Shown here piece by piece: positions 1 through 9,800 of a DNA stretch of 64,000 nucleotides. Made by a program: the position numbers and the translations under genes. The DNA is from Billgrantia kenyensis. Its GTDB lineage: Bacteria; Pseudomonadota; Gammaproteobacteria; Pseudomonadales; Halomonadaceae. How positions within the stretch are numbered: position 1 is the stretch's first letter; the number at the start of each line of letters is the position of its first letter. Location: positions 102,437 through 166,436 of the forward strand of contig NZ_JACEFT010000010.1 of NCBI RefSeq assembly GCF_013697085.1. Reading direction: 5' to 3'. The notes below the pieces were generated by a model. The model worked only from the letters and a program-made list of their open reading frames with translations, was not told the DNA's origin and made no database searches.

Positions 1-156
1 GGCCGGGTCGATACGGTCCCACTGCTGATTGCGCGCGGCCTCGAGGGCCGAGCGCATGGCGCTGTCGCTGGGTTGGGCATGCGCGGTGAAAGAGAAACTC
101 AGAGCGGCCGCAGCCAGCCAGCAGGCCGAACGGCGGAAAAATAAGAAATGGCGCAT
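1..156 (-). CDS. Probable soluble lytic murein transglycosylase, N-terminal fragment
   Basis: Only the first 52 codons are present; the gene runs off the left edge. The reverse-strand ATG at 154-156 follows a GGAGG-like ribosome site (163-170). The peptide starts MRHFLFFRRS, has a hydrophobic stretch and an ...TAHA-Q signal-peptidase I site near residues 26-28, so the product is exported. The mature start (residues about 33-52, ALEAARNQQWDRIDPA) resembles the first helix of the alpha-superhelical U domain of Slt70-type transglycosylases, which cleave peptidoglycan in the periplasm. The catalytic domain is outside the window, so the family call is inferred from little sequence; export is well supported. 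Confidence 0.5.
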   Translation of the reverse strand, partial: MRHFLFFRRSACWLAAAALSFSFTAHAQPSDSAMRSALEAARNQQWDRIDPA

Positions 157-340
157 GTTTGACGGCCTCCACAAGGCGATGACGAACTCACTCTATCCTC
201 GCCGATCAGGGCTGTCTTGAGTAGACCGTTGCGCCGTTTTCTCGCTCAGTCAACGTAACGGTCAACGCCATGGTGCTTGTGCCGCCGGCAGGCGCAAACT
301 AGTCTGTCGAAACCAAATCAAACGCTTGTTAGGGGGGCGG

Positions 341-862
341 GTGAAATCGAGCAAATCTTCCGGGAGCGGGCCCGCTGCAGCCGTCCGCAGCCCCGACGTG
401 TGGCGAGCCGGCCTGGCTCGCTTCGTCAATGTGATTCCCCATACCCGTGAGCTTGGCCTGGAAGTCGAGGATGTCACGCCACCCCAGGTGCGTATGCGGT
501 TGCCCTGGCGCGATACGCTGCTCGGTGACGTCGAGCGCGGCCTGGTGCATGGCGGTGTGCTGACCATGCTGCTGGATACCGTTTGCGGCTCGGCGGTGCT
601 GTGCGGGCTGCCCGCGCCGGAGGTGTGTCCCACCCTCGACCTGCGGGTCGATCACTACCGCCCGGCCCTGGCCGGCCAGCCGATCATGGCCGAGGCCCGC
701 GTGCTGCGCGTGACCGGCGCCATGGTTTTCACCGAAGGCACGCTGTGGCAGGACCCGCAGCGGCCGATTGCCCGCGGCATCGGCAACTTCGTCCGTCTCG
801 GGGCGCGCAATACGCCGGCGGGCTTCGCCGAGGCGCTGTTCGGGGAGGACGACCATGCCTGA
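341..862 (+). CDS. PaaI-family hotdog thioesterase, first of a coupled pair
   Basis: A 173-residue single-domain hotdog protein of the PaaI/YbgC-like acyl-CoA thioesterase class. Residues about 70-80 carry the HGGVLTMLLDT helix, the usual signature in which the HGG turn binds the thioester and the acidic residue assists hydrolysis. I prefer the GTG at 341, which sits just behind a purine-rich AGGGGGG run; a TTG at 326 in the same frame would add five residues. The stop overlaps the ATG of a second thioesterase (855), so the two are translationally coupled and may form a heteromer. The physiological acyl-CoA substrate cannot be read from sequence. Confidence 0.8.
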   Translation: MKSSKSSGSGPAAAVRSPDVWRAGLARFVNVIPHTRELGLEVEDVTPPQVRMRLPWRDTLLGDVERGLVHGGVLTMLLDTVCGSAVLCGLPAPEVCPTLDLRVDHYRPALAGQPIMAEARVLRVTGAMVFTEGTLWQDPQRPIARGIGNFVRLGARNTPAGFAEALFGEDDHA

Positions 863-1325
863 AGGATTTCATGACGTTGCCTGGCTTGCCAGGACGCGGG
901 CCGAAGGGGACGTTGCCGCCTGGCTCGAACGCCTGCCCTATGCCCGTTATATCGGCGTTACGGCCAGCCCCGACAGCGGTGGCGATGGCCTGGTCTTTCG
1001 CCTTGAGCCCCACGAGCACAATATCGGCAATATCCTGCTGCCGGCACTGCATGGCGGCGTCGTGGCGGCCTTCATGGAAACCGCGGGCACGCTGGACCTC
1101 ATGCTTTCGGCGCGTGAGCCGCGACTGCCGCGCATCGTCGACTTCTCCATTGATTACCTGCGTACGGCGCGGGTGGTGCCCACTTATGCTCGATGCCAGC
1201 TCTTGCGCGAGGGGCGCCGGTTGGCCAACGTCCAGGTCTCGGCGTGGCAGGAAGCGGAAGACCAGCCCGTGGCAACGGCCCGCCTGCATCTGGTGCTGGG
1301 CTCGCCGGAGCCTGACGACGCTTGA
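855..1325 (+). CDS. PaaI-family hotdog thioesterase, second of a coupled pair
   Basis: 156 residues with the hotdog signature HGGVVAAFMETAG at about 66-78. The active acidic position is Glu here rather than the Asp of its upstream neighbour, so the two are diverged paralogues rather than a recent duplication. The ATG lies inside the 3' end of the preceding gene (8-bp overlap) and has its own GGGGAGG ribosome site at 842-848. The reading frame ends within the -35 element of the htpG heat-shock promoter. Acyl-CoA thioester hydrolysis is the expected activity; the substrate is unknown. Confidence 0.8.
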   Translation: MPEGFHDVAWLARTRAEGDVAAWLERLPYARYIGVTASPDSGGDGLVFRLEPHEHNIGNILLPALHGGVVAAFMETAGTLDLMLSAREPRLPRIVDFSIDYLRTARVVPTYARCQLLREGRRLANVQVSAWQEAEDQPVATARLHLVLGSPEPDDA

Positions 1326-1348
1326 AAACCGACGAGTGGACCCCATAT
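1321..1348 (+). promoter_or_regulatory. Sigma-32 (heat-shock) promoter of htpG
   Basis: CTTGAA at 1321-1326, a 14-bp spacer, then CCCCATAT at 1341-1348 match the RpoH consensus (CTTGAA, 13-17 bp, CCCCATnT) at essentially every defined position. The expected start is near 1354, giving a 5' leader of about 64 nt to the htpG ATG. The -35 element overlaps the stop codon of the upstream thioesterase gene. Confidence 0.88.
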
Positions 1349-1365
1349 CGCTGAACAGTTCTGAA

Positions 1366-1390
1366 ACGGCGGCGCAGCACGCGCCGCCGT
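1366..1390 (+). other. Hairpin in the htpG 5' leader
   Basis: ACGGCGGCGC (1366-1375), a 5-nt loop, then GCGCCGCCGT (1381-1390) form a perfect 10-bp stem. It lies between the predicted sigma-32 start and the Shine-Dalgarno GAGG near 1404. No T-run follows, so it is unlikely to be an efficient intrinsic terminator for the thioesterase pair. It could stabilise the htpG leader or limit readthrough; that is inference. Confidence 0.6.
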
Positions 1391-1417
1391 GGGTTCAAGC
1401 CATGAGGTACGCTATCC

Positions 1418-3322
1418 ATGTCCACGACCGCTCACGAGGAAACCCTCGGCTTCCAGACCGAGGTCAAGCAGCTGCTGCACCTGATGATCCACTCCCTGTA
1501 TTCCAACCGGGAGATCTTCCTGCGCGAGCTGATTTCCAATGCCGCCGACGCCTGCGACAAGCTGCGCTATGCCGCACTCGACAACGATGCGCTCTACGAG
1601 GGCGACAGCGAGCTGCGCATCGAGATCGAGCATGACGAGAAAAGCGCTACCGTCACTGTGCGCGACAACGGTATCGGCATGAGCCGCGACGAAGTGATCA
1701 AGAACCTCGGTACCATCGCGCGCAGCGGAACCGCCGAGTTCCTCCAGCAGCTTTCCGGCGAGCAGCAGAAGGATGCACGCCTGATCGGCCAGTTCGGCGT
1801 AGGCTTCTACTCCAGCTTCATCGTCGCCGACGAGGTCACCGTGCGCACCCGCAAGGCGGGCAGTCCAAAGGGGGAAGGCGTCGAGTGGCACTCGAAGGGT
1901 GAGGGCGAGTTCAGCGTGGCCGATCTCGAGCGCGAGCTTCACGGTACCGAGATCGTCCTGCACCTGAAGCAGGACGCCAAGGAGTTTGCCGACGATTTCC
2001 GCCTGCAGAGCCTGGTGCGCAAGTACTCCGACCATATCGAAGTGCCGGTGCGCATGCCTCGGGTCGAGGCTGCCAAGGACGACGAGGGCAACGAAATCGA
2101 GGGCAGCGAGGTCACCACCTGGGAGACCGTCAACGAAGCCACCGCGCTGTGGGTTCGGCCCAAGAGCGAGATTTCCGACGACGAATACAAGGCGTTCTAC
2201 AAGCATGTGGCCCATGATTTCAGCGATCCGCTGACCTGGAGCCACAACAAGGTCGAGGGCAAGCTGGAATACACCAGCCTGCTTTACGTCCCGGGGCGAG
2301 CGCCCTTCGACCTCTACGAGCGAGACGGCTCACGTGGCGTCAAGCTCTACGTCCAGCGCGTATTCATCATGGACGATGCCGAGCAGTTCCTGCCGCTCTA
2401 CCTGCGTTTCATCAAGGGGGTGCTCGATACACGGGAGCTGTCGTTGAACGTTTCCCGCGAGCTGCTGCAGCAGGATCCCAAGGTCGACAAGATCAAGAGC
2501 GCGCTGACCAAGCGGGCGCTCGACATGCTCAAGAAGCTGGCCAAGGACCAGGAAGCCTACCAGAACTTCTGGAACACCTTCGGCAGCGTACTCAAGGAGG
2601 GCCCGGCGGAGGACTTCGCCAACCGCGAGAAGATCGCCGCCCTGCTGCGCTTCTCTACTACCCATACCGACAGCGCCACCCAGGACCAGTCGTTGGCCGA
2701 CTATGTTTCGCGCATGAAGGAAGGGCAGGAGAAGATTTACTACATCGTCGCGGATGGCTTCAATGCCGCCAAGAGCAGCCCGCACCTGGAAATCTTCCGC
2801 AAGAAGGGTATCGAAGTCGTGCTGTTGCACGACCGCATCGACGAGTGGCTGATGAGCCATCTGCACGAGTTCGAGGGCAAGCGCTTCGTCGATGTGGCCA
2901 AGGGTGAGCTCGACCTCGGCGATATCGAGGGCGAAGAGGAGAAGAAGGCCCAGGAGGAGACCGCCAAGGCCAAGGAGGACCTGGTCAAGCGCGTCAAGGC
3001 TTCACTTGGCGATGCCGTCCAGGAGGTCAAGGTGACCCACCGGCTGACCGACTCCCCGGCCTGCGTGGTGCTGCCCGAGCATGAGATGGGCTACCAGATG
3101 CGCCGTATCATGGAAGCCGCCGGCCAGGCGATGCCGGAGGTCAAGCCGATCCTGGAACTCAATCCCTCCCATGCTCTGGTGGAGCGGCTCGAAGGCGTCG
3201 AGGGCGAACGCTTCGACGATCTGGCCCTGGTGCTGCTCGACCAGGCCATTATCGCTGAAGGCGGCCACCTCGACGACCCGGCGGCCTACGTGCGGCGCCT
3301 CAATGCGCTGTTGACCTCCTGA
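1418..3322 (+). CDS. htpG: Chaperone HtpG (bacterial Hsp90)
   Basis: 634 residues (E. coli HtpG is 624). The N-terminal GHKL ATPase domain shows the Bergerat-fold motifs: [14 protein letters not shown] near 37-50, DNGIGM near 83-88 and [11 protein letters not shown] near 124-134. The middle and C-terminal dimerisation domains follow with typical spacing. A cytosolic ATP-dependent chaperone that remodels client proteins with DnaK. It is monocistronic, with a consensus sigma-32 promoter in front and a hairpin terminator directly behind. Confidence 0.98.
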   Translation: MSTTAHEETLGFQTEVKQLLHLMIHSLYSNREIFLRELISNAADACDKLRYAALDNDALYEGDSELRIEIEHDEKSATVTVRDNGIGMSRDEVIKNLGTIARSGTAEFLQQLSGEQQKDARLIGQFGVGFYSSFIVADEVTVRTRKAGSPKGEGVEWHSKGEGEFSVADLERELHGTEIVLHLKQDAKEFADDFRLQSLVRKYSDHIEVPVRMPRVEAAKDDEGNEIEGSEVTTWETVNEATALWVRPKSEISDDEYKAFYKHVAHDFSDPLTWSHNKVEGKLEYTSLLYVPGRAPFDLYERDGSRGVKLYVQRVFIMDDAEQFLPLYLRFIKGVLDTRELSLNVSRELLQQDPKVDKIKSALTKRALDMLKKLAKDQEAYQNFWNTFGSVLKEGPAEDFANREKIAALLRFSTTHTDSATQDQSLADYVSRMKEGQEKIYYIVADGFNAAKSSPHLEIFRKKGIEVVLLHDRIDEWLMSHLHEFEGKRFVDVAKGELDLGDIEGEEEKKAQEETAKAKEDLVKRVKASLGDAVQEVKVTHRLTDSPACVVLPEHEMGYQMRRIMEAAGQAMPEVKPILELNPSHALVERLEGVEGERFDDLALVLLDQAIIAEGGHLDDPAAYVRRLNALLTS

Positions 3323-3328
3323 TCCACG

Positions 3329-3350
3329 AAGGCCGCGTCAGCGCGGCCTT
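3329..3350 (+). terminator. Terminator after htpG
   Basis: AAGGCCGCG (3329-3337), loop TCAG, then CGCGGCCTT (3342-3350) give a 9-bp perfect stem starting 6 bp after the htpG stop. The T tract is short (TTT within 3349-3351). The roughly 230 bp that follow up to pntA are unusually AT-rich for this window and probably hold the pnt promoter, though I could not fix its hexamers. Confidence 0.7.
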
Positions 3351-3583
3351 TGCGCCCTGCCATCAGGCCGCCCACGGGAGGCCTTTTGGTGACTCTCCTG
3401 TCGCTCCCTGCTTTCCCTTTACGTCAACGTCCTACCATTTTTCTTTCGTTATTTCAGCTCTCTACTGTGACGCGCGACTTTATTCAAACAGTCGTTTTAT
3501 AGTTGTGCATTGCGGCATGGTCAGGTATGAATAGTTGGATTGCCTGACCTGAAAGTTCAATAACCATATAAGGGAGATCCAAC

Positions 3584-5155
3584 GTGAAGATTGGTGCACC
3601 CAAGGAGCTCGCCAAAGGAGAAGCGCGTGTCGCGCTGACCCCCGACAGTGCGCAGCTCATCCAGAGGCTTGGACACGAATGCCTGATCGAAAGCGGTGCC
3701 GGCGTTGCCGCCGGTTTCGATGACGATGCCTACCGCAATGCCGGCGTCAGCGTGGTGGAGAGCGCCGAGGCGCTCTGGCGCGACGCCGAGATCGTGATCA
3801 AGGTGCGCGAGCCCAGCGAGGCGGAAGCCGAGCTGTTGCGCGAGGGCCAGACCCTGATCAGCTTCTTCTGGCCGGCCCAGAACGAGGCATTGATGGAACG
3901 CTGCCGTGGCAAGGGAGCGACCGTCGTCGCCATGGACATGGTGCCGCGTATCTCCCGTGCACAGAAGATGGATGCGCTCTCGTCCATGGCCAATATCGCC
4001 GGCTACCGGGCGGTGATCGAGGCAGGCAACCAGTTCGGGCGCTTCTTCACCGGCCAGGTCACCGCGGCGGGCAAGGTGCCCCCGGCCAAGGTGCTGGTGG
4101 TCGGTGCCGGCGTCGCCGGCCTGGCGGCCATCGGCACGGCGACCAGCCTGGGCGCGGTGGTGCGCGCCTTCGACGTGCGGCCCGAAGTGGCCGAGCAGAT
4201 CGAGTCGATGGGCGCCGAATTCCTCTTCCTCGACTTCGAGGAGTCCCAGGACGGTGCCGGTACCGGCGGCTACGCGGCGCCCTCCAGTCCCGAATTCCGC
4301 GAGAAGCAGCTGGCGCTGTTCCGTGAACAGGCGCCGGAAGTCGATATCGTCATCACCACCGCCCTGATCCCCGGCCGCCCGGCGCCCAAGCTGTGGCTCG
4401 AGGACATGGTCAAGGCGATGAAGCCGGGCTCGGTGGTGATCGATCTTGCTGCCGAGAAGGGCGGCAACTGCGACCTGACCGTGCCGGAGCAGCGGATCGT
4501 CACCGACAATGGCGTGGTGGTGGTGGGCTACAGCGATTTCCCCTCGCGCATGGCCGCCCAGTCGTCGATGCTCTACGCCACCAACATTCGTCACATGCTC
4601 ACCGATCTGACGCCGGAAAAAGATGGCGTGATCGTGCACGACATGGAAGACGACGTGATCCGTGGTGCCACCGTCACCCACAAGGGTGAGACCACCTTCC
4701 CGCCGCCGCCGCCCAAGGTCAAGGCGATCGCTGCGGCCAAGCCGAAGGAGAAGGTCAAGGAGCCGACGCCGGAGGAGAAACGGGCTGCTGAGCATGCCAC
4801 CTTCGTGGAGCAGACCAAGCGCCAGGTCACCCTCTTGGGCATCGGCGGGGCGCTGATGCTGCTGCTTGGCCAGATTGCGCCGGCCTCGTTCATGCAGCAC
4901 TTCATCGTTTTCGTGCTGGCCTGCTTCGTCGGTTTCCAGGTGATCTGGAATGTCAGCCACTCCCTGCACACACCATTGATGGCGGTCACCAATGCCATCT
5001 CCGGCATCATCATCCTGGGTGCCGTGCTGCAGATCGGTTCGGGTAACTGGATCGTGGTGCTGCTGGCGGCGATCTCGGTGCTGATCGCCACCATCAATAT
5101 CGTGGGCGGCTTCCTGGTGACACGCCGGATGCTGGCCATGTTCCAGAAGTCCTGA
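3584..5155 (+). CDS. pntA: NAD(P) transhydrogenase subunit alpha
   Basis: 523 residues (E. coli PntA 510). Residues 1-380 form the NAD(H)-binding domain I of the alanine-dehydrogenase/PntA fold, with the dinucleotide motif GAGVAG at 174-179. A charged Lys/Glu/Pro linker (about 380-405) leads to four C-terminal hydrophobic segments of the membrane domain. With PntB it forms the proton-translocating inner-membrane enzyme that uses proton motive force to make NADPH from NADH. The start is GTG, placed by an AGGGAGA ribosome site at 3571-3577. NADPH supply also suits the PHA synthesis encoded nearby. Confidence 0.97.
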   Translation: MKIGAPKELAKGEARVALTPDSAQLIQRLGHECLIESGAGVAAGFDDDAYRNAGVSVVESAEALWRDAEIVIKVREPSEAEAELLREGQTLISFFWPAQNEALMERCRGKGATVVAMDMVPRISRAQKMDALSSMANIAGYRAVIEAGNQFGRFFTGQVTAAGKVPPAKVLVVGAGVAGLAAIGTATSLGAVVRAFDVRPEVAEQIESMGAEFLFLDFEESQDGAGTGGYAAPSSPEFREKQLALFREQAPEVDIVITTALIPGRPAPKLWLEDMVKAMKPGSVVIDLAAEKGGNCDLTVPEQRIVTDNGVVVVGYSDFPSRMAAQSSMLYATNIRHMLTDLTPEKDGVIVHDMEDDVIRGATVTHKGETTFPPPPPKVKAIAAAKPKEKVKEPTPEEKRAAEHATFVEQTKRQVTLLGIGGALMLLLGQIAPASFMQHFIVFVLACFVGFQVIWNVSHSLHTPLMAVTNAISGIIILGAVLQIGSGNWIVVLLAAISVLIATINIVGGFLVTRRMLAMFQKS

Positions 5156-5174
5156 GCCGCGGAGTGATAACCCT

Positions 5175-6617
5175 ATGTTAGGTCAAGGTTTTGTATCCGC
5201 CGCGGCGATCGCGGCAAGCGTACTGTTCGTGCTCTCCCTAGGCGGGTTGAGCAACCAGGAGAAGGCCAAGCGGGCGGTGTGGTACGGCATCGTCGGCATG
5301 GGCGTGGCAGTGGTGTTCACCGCCTTCGGCCCGGGCATCGGCAACTACTGGCTGATGATCCCGATGATCGTGATCGGCTCGGTGATCGGCTGGAAGGTGG
5401 CCAAGCAGGTGGCCATGACCGAGATGCCGCAGCTGGTGGCGGCGCTGCACAGTTTCGTCGGCCTGGCGGCAGTGTTCGTGGCCTGGAACGCCGATCTCGA
5501 GCGGCGCCGGGTGCTGGCGGCCCAGGCGCTGGACGCTACCCATCAGGAGTTCTCCGCCTTCGCCGCCCTGGTGGCGACCAAGGCCCCCGACGAGCTCACC
5601 TTCCTGCAGCTGGAGGTGGTATTTGCCATCTTCATCGGCGCGGTGACCTTCACCGGCTCCGTGATCGCCTTCGGCAAGCTGGCCGGCAAGGTCGACGGCA
5701 AGCCGCACAAGCTGCCCGGCGGCCATATGCTCAATGCCGGGGCGGCCGTGGTCTGCCTGCTGCTGGCGATCCTCTACCTCAACGGCGCCGGTTTCTGGAC
5801 CCTGCTGATTCTCGCCGCGCTGGCGTTCTTCATTGGCTGGCACCTGATCATGGGCATCGGCGGCGCCGACATGCCGGTGGTGGTGTCGATGCTCAACAGC
5901 TATTCCGGCTGGGCGGCGGCAGCCATCGGCTTCACGCTCTCCAACGACCTGCTGATCGTCACCGGTGCGCTGGTCGGTTCTTCCGGGGCGATTCTCTCCT
6001 ACATCATGTGCAAGGCGATGAACCGCAACTTCGTCAGCGTGATCCTGGGCGGCTTCGGCGGCACCCAGGGGCCTGCCGCCGAGATCGAGGGCGAGCAGGT
6101 GGCCATCGATGCCGCGGGCGTTGCCAGCAGTCTCAACAACGCCGACAGCGTAGTGATCGTGCCGGGCTATGGCATGGCCGTGGCCCAGGCCCAGAACGCG
6201 GTAAGCGAGCTGGTGCGCAAGCTGCGCTCGGCCGGTAAGGAGGTGCGTTTCGCCATCCATCCGGTGGCCGGGCGTCTGCCGGGGCACATGAATGTGCTGC
6301 TGGCCGAGGCCCGAGTCCCCTACGACATCGTGCTGGAGATGGACGAAATCAACGACGATTTCCCCAAGACCGATGTGACCATCGTCATCGGCTCCAACGA
6401 CATCGTCAATCCGGCGGCCCAGGACGACCCCAACAGCCCCATCGCCGGCATGCCGGTGCTGGAAGTTTGGAAGTCCACCGTGGTCTTTGTCTGCAAGCGT
6501 GGCCAGGGTACCGGCTACTCCGGCATCGAGAACCCGCTGTTCTACAAGGACAACACGCGGATGTTCTACGGCGATGCGCGGGAGAGCATCGATTCCCTGC
6601 TGTCACTGCTCGACTGA
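5175..6617 (+). CDS. pntB: NAD(P) transhydrogenase subunit beta
   Basis: 480 residues (E. coli PntB 462), starting 19 bp after pntA. The first ~270 residues are strongly hydrophobic, with about nine membrane helices that build most of the proton channel. The last ~190 are the soluble NADP(H)-binding domain III, with the [12 protein letters not shown] nucleotide motif and the ending [15 protein letters not shown] typical of the family. Partner of PntA in the inner-membrane energy-linked transhydrogenase. A strong hairpin terminator follows. Confidence 0.97.
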   Translation: MLGQGFVSAAAIAASVLFVLSLGGLSNQEKAKRAVWYGIVGMGVAVVFTAFGPGIGNYWLMIPMIVIGSVIGWKVAKQVAMTEMPQLVAALHSFVGLAAVFVAWNADLERRRVLAAQALDATHQEFSAFAALVATKAPDELTFLQLEVVFAIFIGAVTFTGSVIAFGKLAGKVDGKPHKLPGGHMLNAGAAVVCLLLAILYLNGAGFWTLLILAALAFFIGWHLIMGIGGADMPVVVSMLNSYSGWAAAAIGFTLSNDLLIVTGALVGSSGAILSYIMCKAMNRNFVSVILGGFGGTQGPAAEIEGEQVAIDAAGVASSLNNADSVVIVPGYGMAVAQAQNAVSELVRKLRSAGKEVRFAIHPVAGRLPGHMNVLLAEARVPYDIVLEMDEINDDFPKTDVTIVIGSNDIVNPAAQDDPNSPIAGMPVLEVWKSTVVFVCKRGQGTGYSGIENPLFYKDNTRMFYGDARESIDSLLSLLD

Positions 6618-6667
6618 GGCTGGCTCGGGGCGGAGTGAGTGCCGCCCCATTTCCGGCGCATGCAAGC

Positions 6668-6693
6668 AATGCCCCCGCAAGGGGGCATTCTTC
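6668..6693 (+). terminator. Terminator after pntAB
   Basis: AATGCCCCC (6668-6676), GNRA-type loop GCAA, then GGGGGCATT (6681-6689), a perfect 9-bp stem followed by CTTC. It separates pntAB from gpsA. Confidence 0.8.
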
Positions 6694-6744
6694 GTTACAC
6701 TCATGACGATTCCTATTGGATAACGAGCGATTTACGGGGCAGAC

Positions 6745-7818
6745 ATGTCAGACGATCCCATGCGGGTAGCAGTCCTGGGTGGCGGCAGTTTCGGTACCGC
6801 GCTGGCGAGCATCGCCGCCGACAACGGGAACAGGGTATGCCAGTGGCTGCGCGACCCGGAGCTGGCTGCCCAGATCAACCGGGAGCATCGCAATTCACGC
6901 TACCTGCCGGACTACGCCATCAATCCGGCGGTGCGCGCTTCCAGCGACATGCGCGAAGTGCTCGAGGGCGCCGAGCTGGTGCTGGTGGCGATCCCATCCA
7001 AGGCCTTCCGCGACGTGGTGCGCCAGGCGCTGCCCTGGCTCAACGCCGATCAGATTCTGGTCAGCACTACCAAGGGTATCCAGGAGGAGGGCTTCAAGCT
7101 GATGAGCCAGATCCTCGAGGAGGAGACTGGCTTTACCCACATCGGTGTGATCTCGGGGCCCAACCTGGCCACCGAGATCGCCCAGAAGCAGCTTACCGCT
7201 ACCGTGGTGGCCAGCGACGACGCCCTGACCCGAACCCGCGTTCAGCAGGCGCTGAGCTGCGACTACTTTCGCGTCTACGCCAGCAACGACCGCTACGGCG
7301 TGGAGCTGGGTGGCTCGCTCAAGAACATCTATGCCATCGCCGCCGGTATGGCCGCAGCGCTGGGCATGGGCGAGAACACCCGCAGCATGCTGATGACCCG
7401 GGCGCTTGCCGAGATGGGGCGTTTCGCCGTGAGCCTGGGCGCCAATCCCATGACCTTCCTGGGGCTTGCCGGAGTGGGCGATCTGATCGTCACCTGCTCG
7501 TCGCAGCTGTCGCGCAACTATCGCGTGGGGTTCGCCCTGGGCCAGGGCAAGAGCCTCGACGAAGCGGTCGAGGCCCTGGGTCAGGTGGCCGAAGGCGTCA
7601 ATACGATACGCCTGGTGCGTGACAAGGCGCGGGCGGAGGGGGTCTACATGCCCCTGGCCGAGGGGCTCTATCAGGTCCTCTTCGAAGGCGTGCCGGCGCG
7701 CGAGATGGCGCGCATGCTGATGCTCGGCGAACAGAGCAGCGATGTGGAGTTCGTGCTGTCGCGAGAGGCCGTGCAGCAGGCGCATCGCCGCGTCGAGGCG
7801 GGCGAGGGTAAATCATGA
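6745..7818 (+). CDS. gpsA: Glycerol-3-phosphate dehydrogenase [NAD(P)+]
   Basis: 357 residues. The N-terminal Rossmann domain shows GGGSFGTAL at 12-20, followed by the family blocks [17 protein letters not shown], the catalytic lysine in [15 protein letters not shown], and the C-terminal VAEGVNT/MPLAEG region. It reduces dihydroxyacetone phosphate to sn-glycerol-3-phosphate for phospholipid synthesis in the cytosol. Met1 is preferred for length; Met6 (MRVAVLGGG) is the alternative. The stop overlaps the sixA ATG by 4 bp. Confidence 0.97.
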   Translation: MSDDPMRVAVLGGGSFGTALASIAADNGNRVCQWLRDPELAAQINREHRNSRYLPDYAINPAVRASSDMREVLEGAELVLVAIPSKAFRDVVRQALPWLNADQILVSTTKGIQEEGFKLMSQILEEETGFTHIGVISGPNLATEIAQKQLTATVVASDDALTRTRVQQALSCDYFRVYASNDRYGVELGGSLKNIYAIAAGMAAALGMGENTRSMLMTRALAEMGRFAVSLGANPMTFLGLAGVGDLIVTCSSQLSRNYRVGFALGQGKSLDEAVEALGQVAEGVNTIRLVRDKARAEGVYMPLAEGLYQVLFEGVPAREMARMLMLGEQSSDVEFVLSREAVQQAHRRVEAGEGKS

Positions 7819-8288
7819 GCTCACGCCTCTTCATCATGCGCCACGGTGAGGCCGGCCCGGGCTACCCGGACAGCGAGCGCGAGTTGACCGCCCGCGGCCA
7901 CGCCGAGGCCGAGCGAGTGTCGACCTGGCTCGCCCAGCAGCCGCTTCAAGGGGGGCTGCTCTTCACCAGCCCCTATCGGCGCGCCCGGCAGACCGCGGCG
8001 CACCTGGCCGAGGCGCTGCAGCTCGAGCCCATGGAGCATGCGGCCATTACGCCCGATGATGCACCGGCGGCGGTGTGCGACTGGTTGCTCGACATGAGCG
8101 CGAACCGGCCCATCGTGCTGGTCAGCCATATGCCGCTGGTGGGCCTGCTTACCGGGCTGCTGGTGGAAGGCCGCGTCGACCGCGGTCTTGGTTTCCCCAC
8201 GGCTGGCGTGGCGGAGCTCGAAGGCGAGGTGTGGGCGGCGGGGTGCGCCCGGCTGCTACGCTTCATTGGGCCCCACGACATCAGCTGA
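7815..8288 (+). CDS. sixA: Phosphohistidine phosphatase SixA
   Basis: 157 residues (E. coli SixA 161). The RHG catalytic motif of the histidine-phosphatase (phosphoglycerate mutase-like) superfamily is at residues 9-11, with the second arginine block [12 protein letters not shown] near 54-65 and the second histidine in VSHMPLVG. E. coli SixA dephosphorylates histidine phosphocarriers of the PTSNtr branch and, by early reports, ArcB. ATGA overlap with gpsA indicates translational coupling. Confidence 0.92.
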   Translation: MSSRLFIMRHGEAGPGYPDSERELTARGHAEAERVSTWLAQQPLQGGLLFTSPYRRARQTAAHLAEALQLEPMEHAAITPDDAPAAVCDWLLDMSANRPIVLVSHMPLVGLLTGLLVEGRVDRGLGFPTAGVAELEGEVWAAGCARLLRFIGPHDIS

Positions 8289-8301
8289 CAGGGATATCAC
8301 C

Positions 8302-8610
8302 ATGAGCTTCATCGTCAACAACCGCGTCGTCGTCATGCCAGGCCATGAGGACACCTTCGAAGCGCGCTTCCGGGCCCGGGCTGGCGAGATAGACAAGCAG
8401 CCCGGCTTCGTCGCCATGCGCGTGCTGCGCCCGCTGGGCAACCAGGCCCCCTATGTGGTCGAAACCGAGTGGGAGAGCCAGGAGGCTTTTCGTGCCTGGG
8501 TCGGTAGCGAGGACTTCAAGCGCGCCCACGCCAACCCCATGCCCAAGGAGGCGGTGGGCGAGGGCGGCGGGCTGGAGCAGTTCGAGGTCATCATCCGCAC
8601 CGATACCTAG
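8302..8610 (+). CDS. Antibiotic-biosynthesis-monooxygenase (ABM) domain protein
   Basis: 102 residues forming one dimeric ferredoxin-like ABM domain: VNNRVVVMPGHEDTFEARF, then PGFVAMRVLRP, then YVVETEWESQEAFRAWVGSEDFKRAH. This family includes heme-degrading IsdG/HmoB-type enzymes and quinol monooxygenases. The opening strand and the W-x-S-x-EAFRAW block are closest to the IsdG/HmoB branch, but heme cleavage is not proven by sequence. The ATG at 8302 has GGGATATCACC in front and lies 13 bp after sixA, so it may be in the gpsA-sixA transcript. Confidence 0.75.
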   Translation: MSFIVNNRVVVMPGHEDTFEARFRARAGEIDKQPGFVAMRVLRPLGNQAPYVVETEWESQEAFRAWVGSEDFKRAHANPMPKEAVGEGGGLEQFEVIIRTDT

Positions 8611-8629
8611 GCAGCTTCCCATATCCAGC

Positions 8630-9577
8630 CTAGATCCAGCCGATGACTTTCAGGGCGAATACCCCCAAGGTGATGGTCAGGCTGGCCATGAGCGTGCTCA
8701 GGGCGATGATATTGGCCGAGAGTGCGGCATTGCCGCCCATCGCCTTGACCATCACGAAGCTGGCCGCCGCCGTGGGGCTGGCGAAGAACAGGAACAGCAC
8801 GCCCAGCTCGCGCCCCTCGAAGCCGACCAGCCAGGCCGCGAGGGTGGCAAGCAGCGGCAGTGTGACCATCTTCATCACACTGGCACCTGTCGCCAGGCTG
8901 CCCGACGCCCTGATGGAGCCCAGCGACAGCGTTGCGCCGATGCAGATCAGGGCCAGCGGCAGGGTCAGTGAGGCAAAGTACTCCCCCGAGGTCATCAGCC
9001 AGCCGGGGAGGCGCAGCTCCAGTGCGGCCACCGGCACCGCGGCGACGACGGCGAGGATCAGCGGGTTACGCACGATATGGTGGATGATGCTGCGCCAGTC
9101 GGCGCTCTTGCCCTCCTGGTAAGTGGCCAGGGCGATGACCGAGAAGGCATTGTAGGTGAGGATCACCACGCCGAGCAGCAGGCCGCCGGCGGAGAGCCCG
9201 TATTCGCCGTACATGCCGGCCGCCAGCGCCAGGCCGACGATGCCGCAGTTGCCGCGAAAGGCCCCCTGCACGTAGACGCCGCGATCGGCATAGGGCACCC
9301 GCAGGATGGCCCAGCCCCAGGCCAGCAGGAAGCTGCCCAGGGTGGCGAGGGCGAAGAAGCCGAGCAGCCCGGGATTCAGGGTGGCGTCCAGGTCGGCCTT
9401 GATAATGCTGAGGAAGATCAGCGTCGGCATGGTGGCCTTGAACACCAGGCTCGATGCAGTGGAAATGAAGGCTTGGTCGATCCAGCCCAGGCGCTTGAGG
9501 CCCAGGCCGATGAAGACCATGGCGAAAACCGGCAGGGTGATCTCGAGGGTGGAGAGAAATAGCTGATAAAGGTTCAT
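8630..9577 (-). CDS. AEC (auxin efflux carrier) family transporter
   Basis: 315 residues, almost wholly hydrophobic with about ten membrane helices in two five-helix repeats, as in AEC/malonate carriers of the BART superfamily. Conserved features include PVFAMVFIGLGLKRL at the N-terminus, the FRGNCGIVGLAL half-helix and FFASPTAAASFVM near the C-terminus. Inner-membrane carrier, probably for an organic acid or similar anion; substrate unknown. I chose the ATG at 9575-9577 because it overlaps the stop of a small upstream gene (ATGA), replacing the 5-residue-longer GTG start at 9592. Confidence 0.88.
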   Translation of the reverse strand: MNLYQLFLSTLEITLPVFAMVFIGLGLKRLGWIDQAFISTASSLVFKATMPTLIFLSIIKADLDATLNPGLLGFFALATLGSFLLAWGWAILRVPYADRGVYVQGAFRGNCGIVGLALAAGMYGEYGLSAGGLLLGVVILTYNAFSVIALATYQEGKSADWRSIIHHIVRNPLILAVVAAVPVAALELRLPGWLMTSGEYFASLTLPLALICIGATLSLGSIRASGSLATGASVMKMVTLPLLATLAAWLVGFEGRELGVLFLFFASPTAAASFVMVKAMGGNAALSANIIALSTLMASLTITLGVFALKVIGWI

Positions 9578-9681
9578 CCGCGAACCAACCACAGGCCGAC
9601 AATGATCGCAGCGATCACGGTCAGGAAGAATACGCGGTTGCGTACGCGGGTATCACGACGAGGACGAGAGGAACGGGTCAT
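9574..9681 (-). CDS. Unrecognised 35-residue single-pass membrane microprotein
   Basis: Reads MTRSSRPRRDTRVRNR followed by one hydrophobic helix (residues about 17-33: VFFLTVIAAIIVGLWLV) and RG-stop. Seven arginines in the first 16 residues predict an N-in, single-pass inner-membrane protein by the positive-inside rule. The ATG (9679-9681) has a GGAG ribosome site 6 nt upstream. The TGA overlaps the ATG of the AEC transporter (ATGA), a classic sign of translational coupling. I recognise no family; it may be an accessory subunit of the carrier or simply a coupling leader. Confidence 0.65.
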   Translation of the reverse strand: MTRSSRPRRDTRVRNRVFFLTVIAAIIVGLWLVRG

Positions 9682-9800
9682 GCAGGGCTCCAGGAGAAAA
9701 GCATGCGACATGGACCGGAGGTCGACTTGGCGAGATAGAGTAAACCCGTTAGCCTGCTATCGCCACTGGCGAGCTGCCCGAGCCGATACTGGATCCCGTC

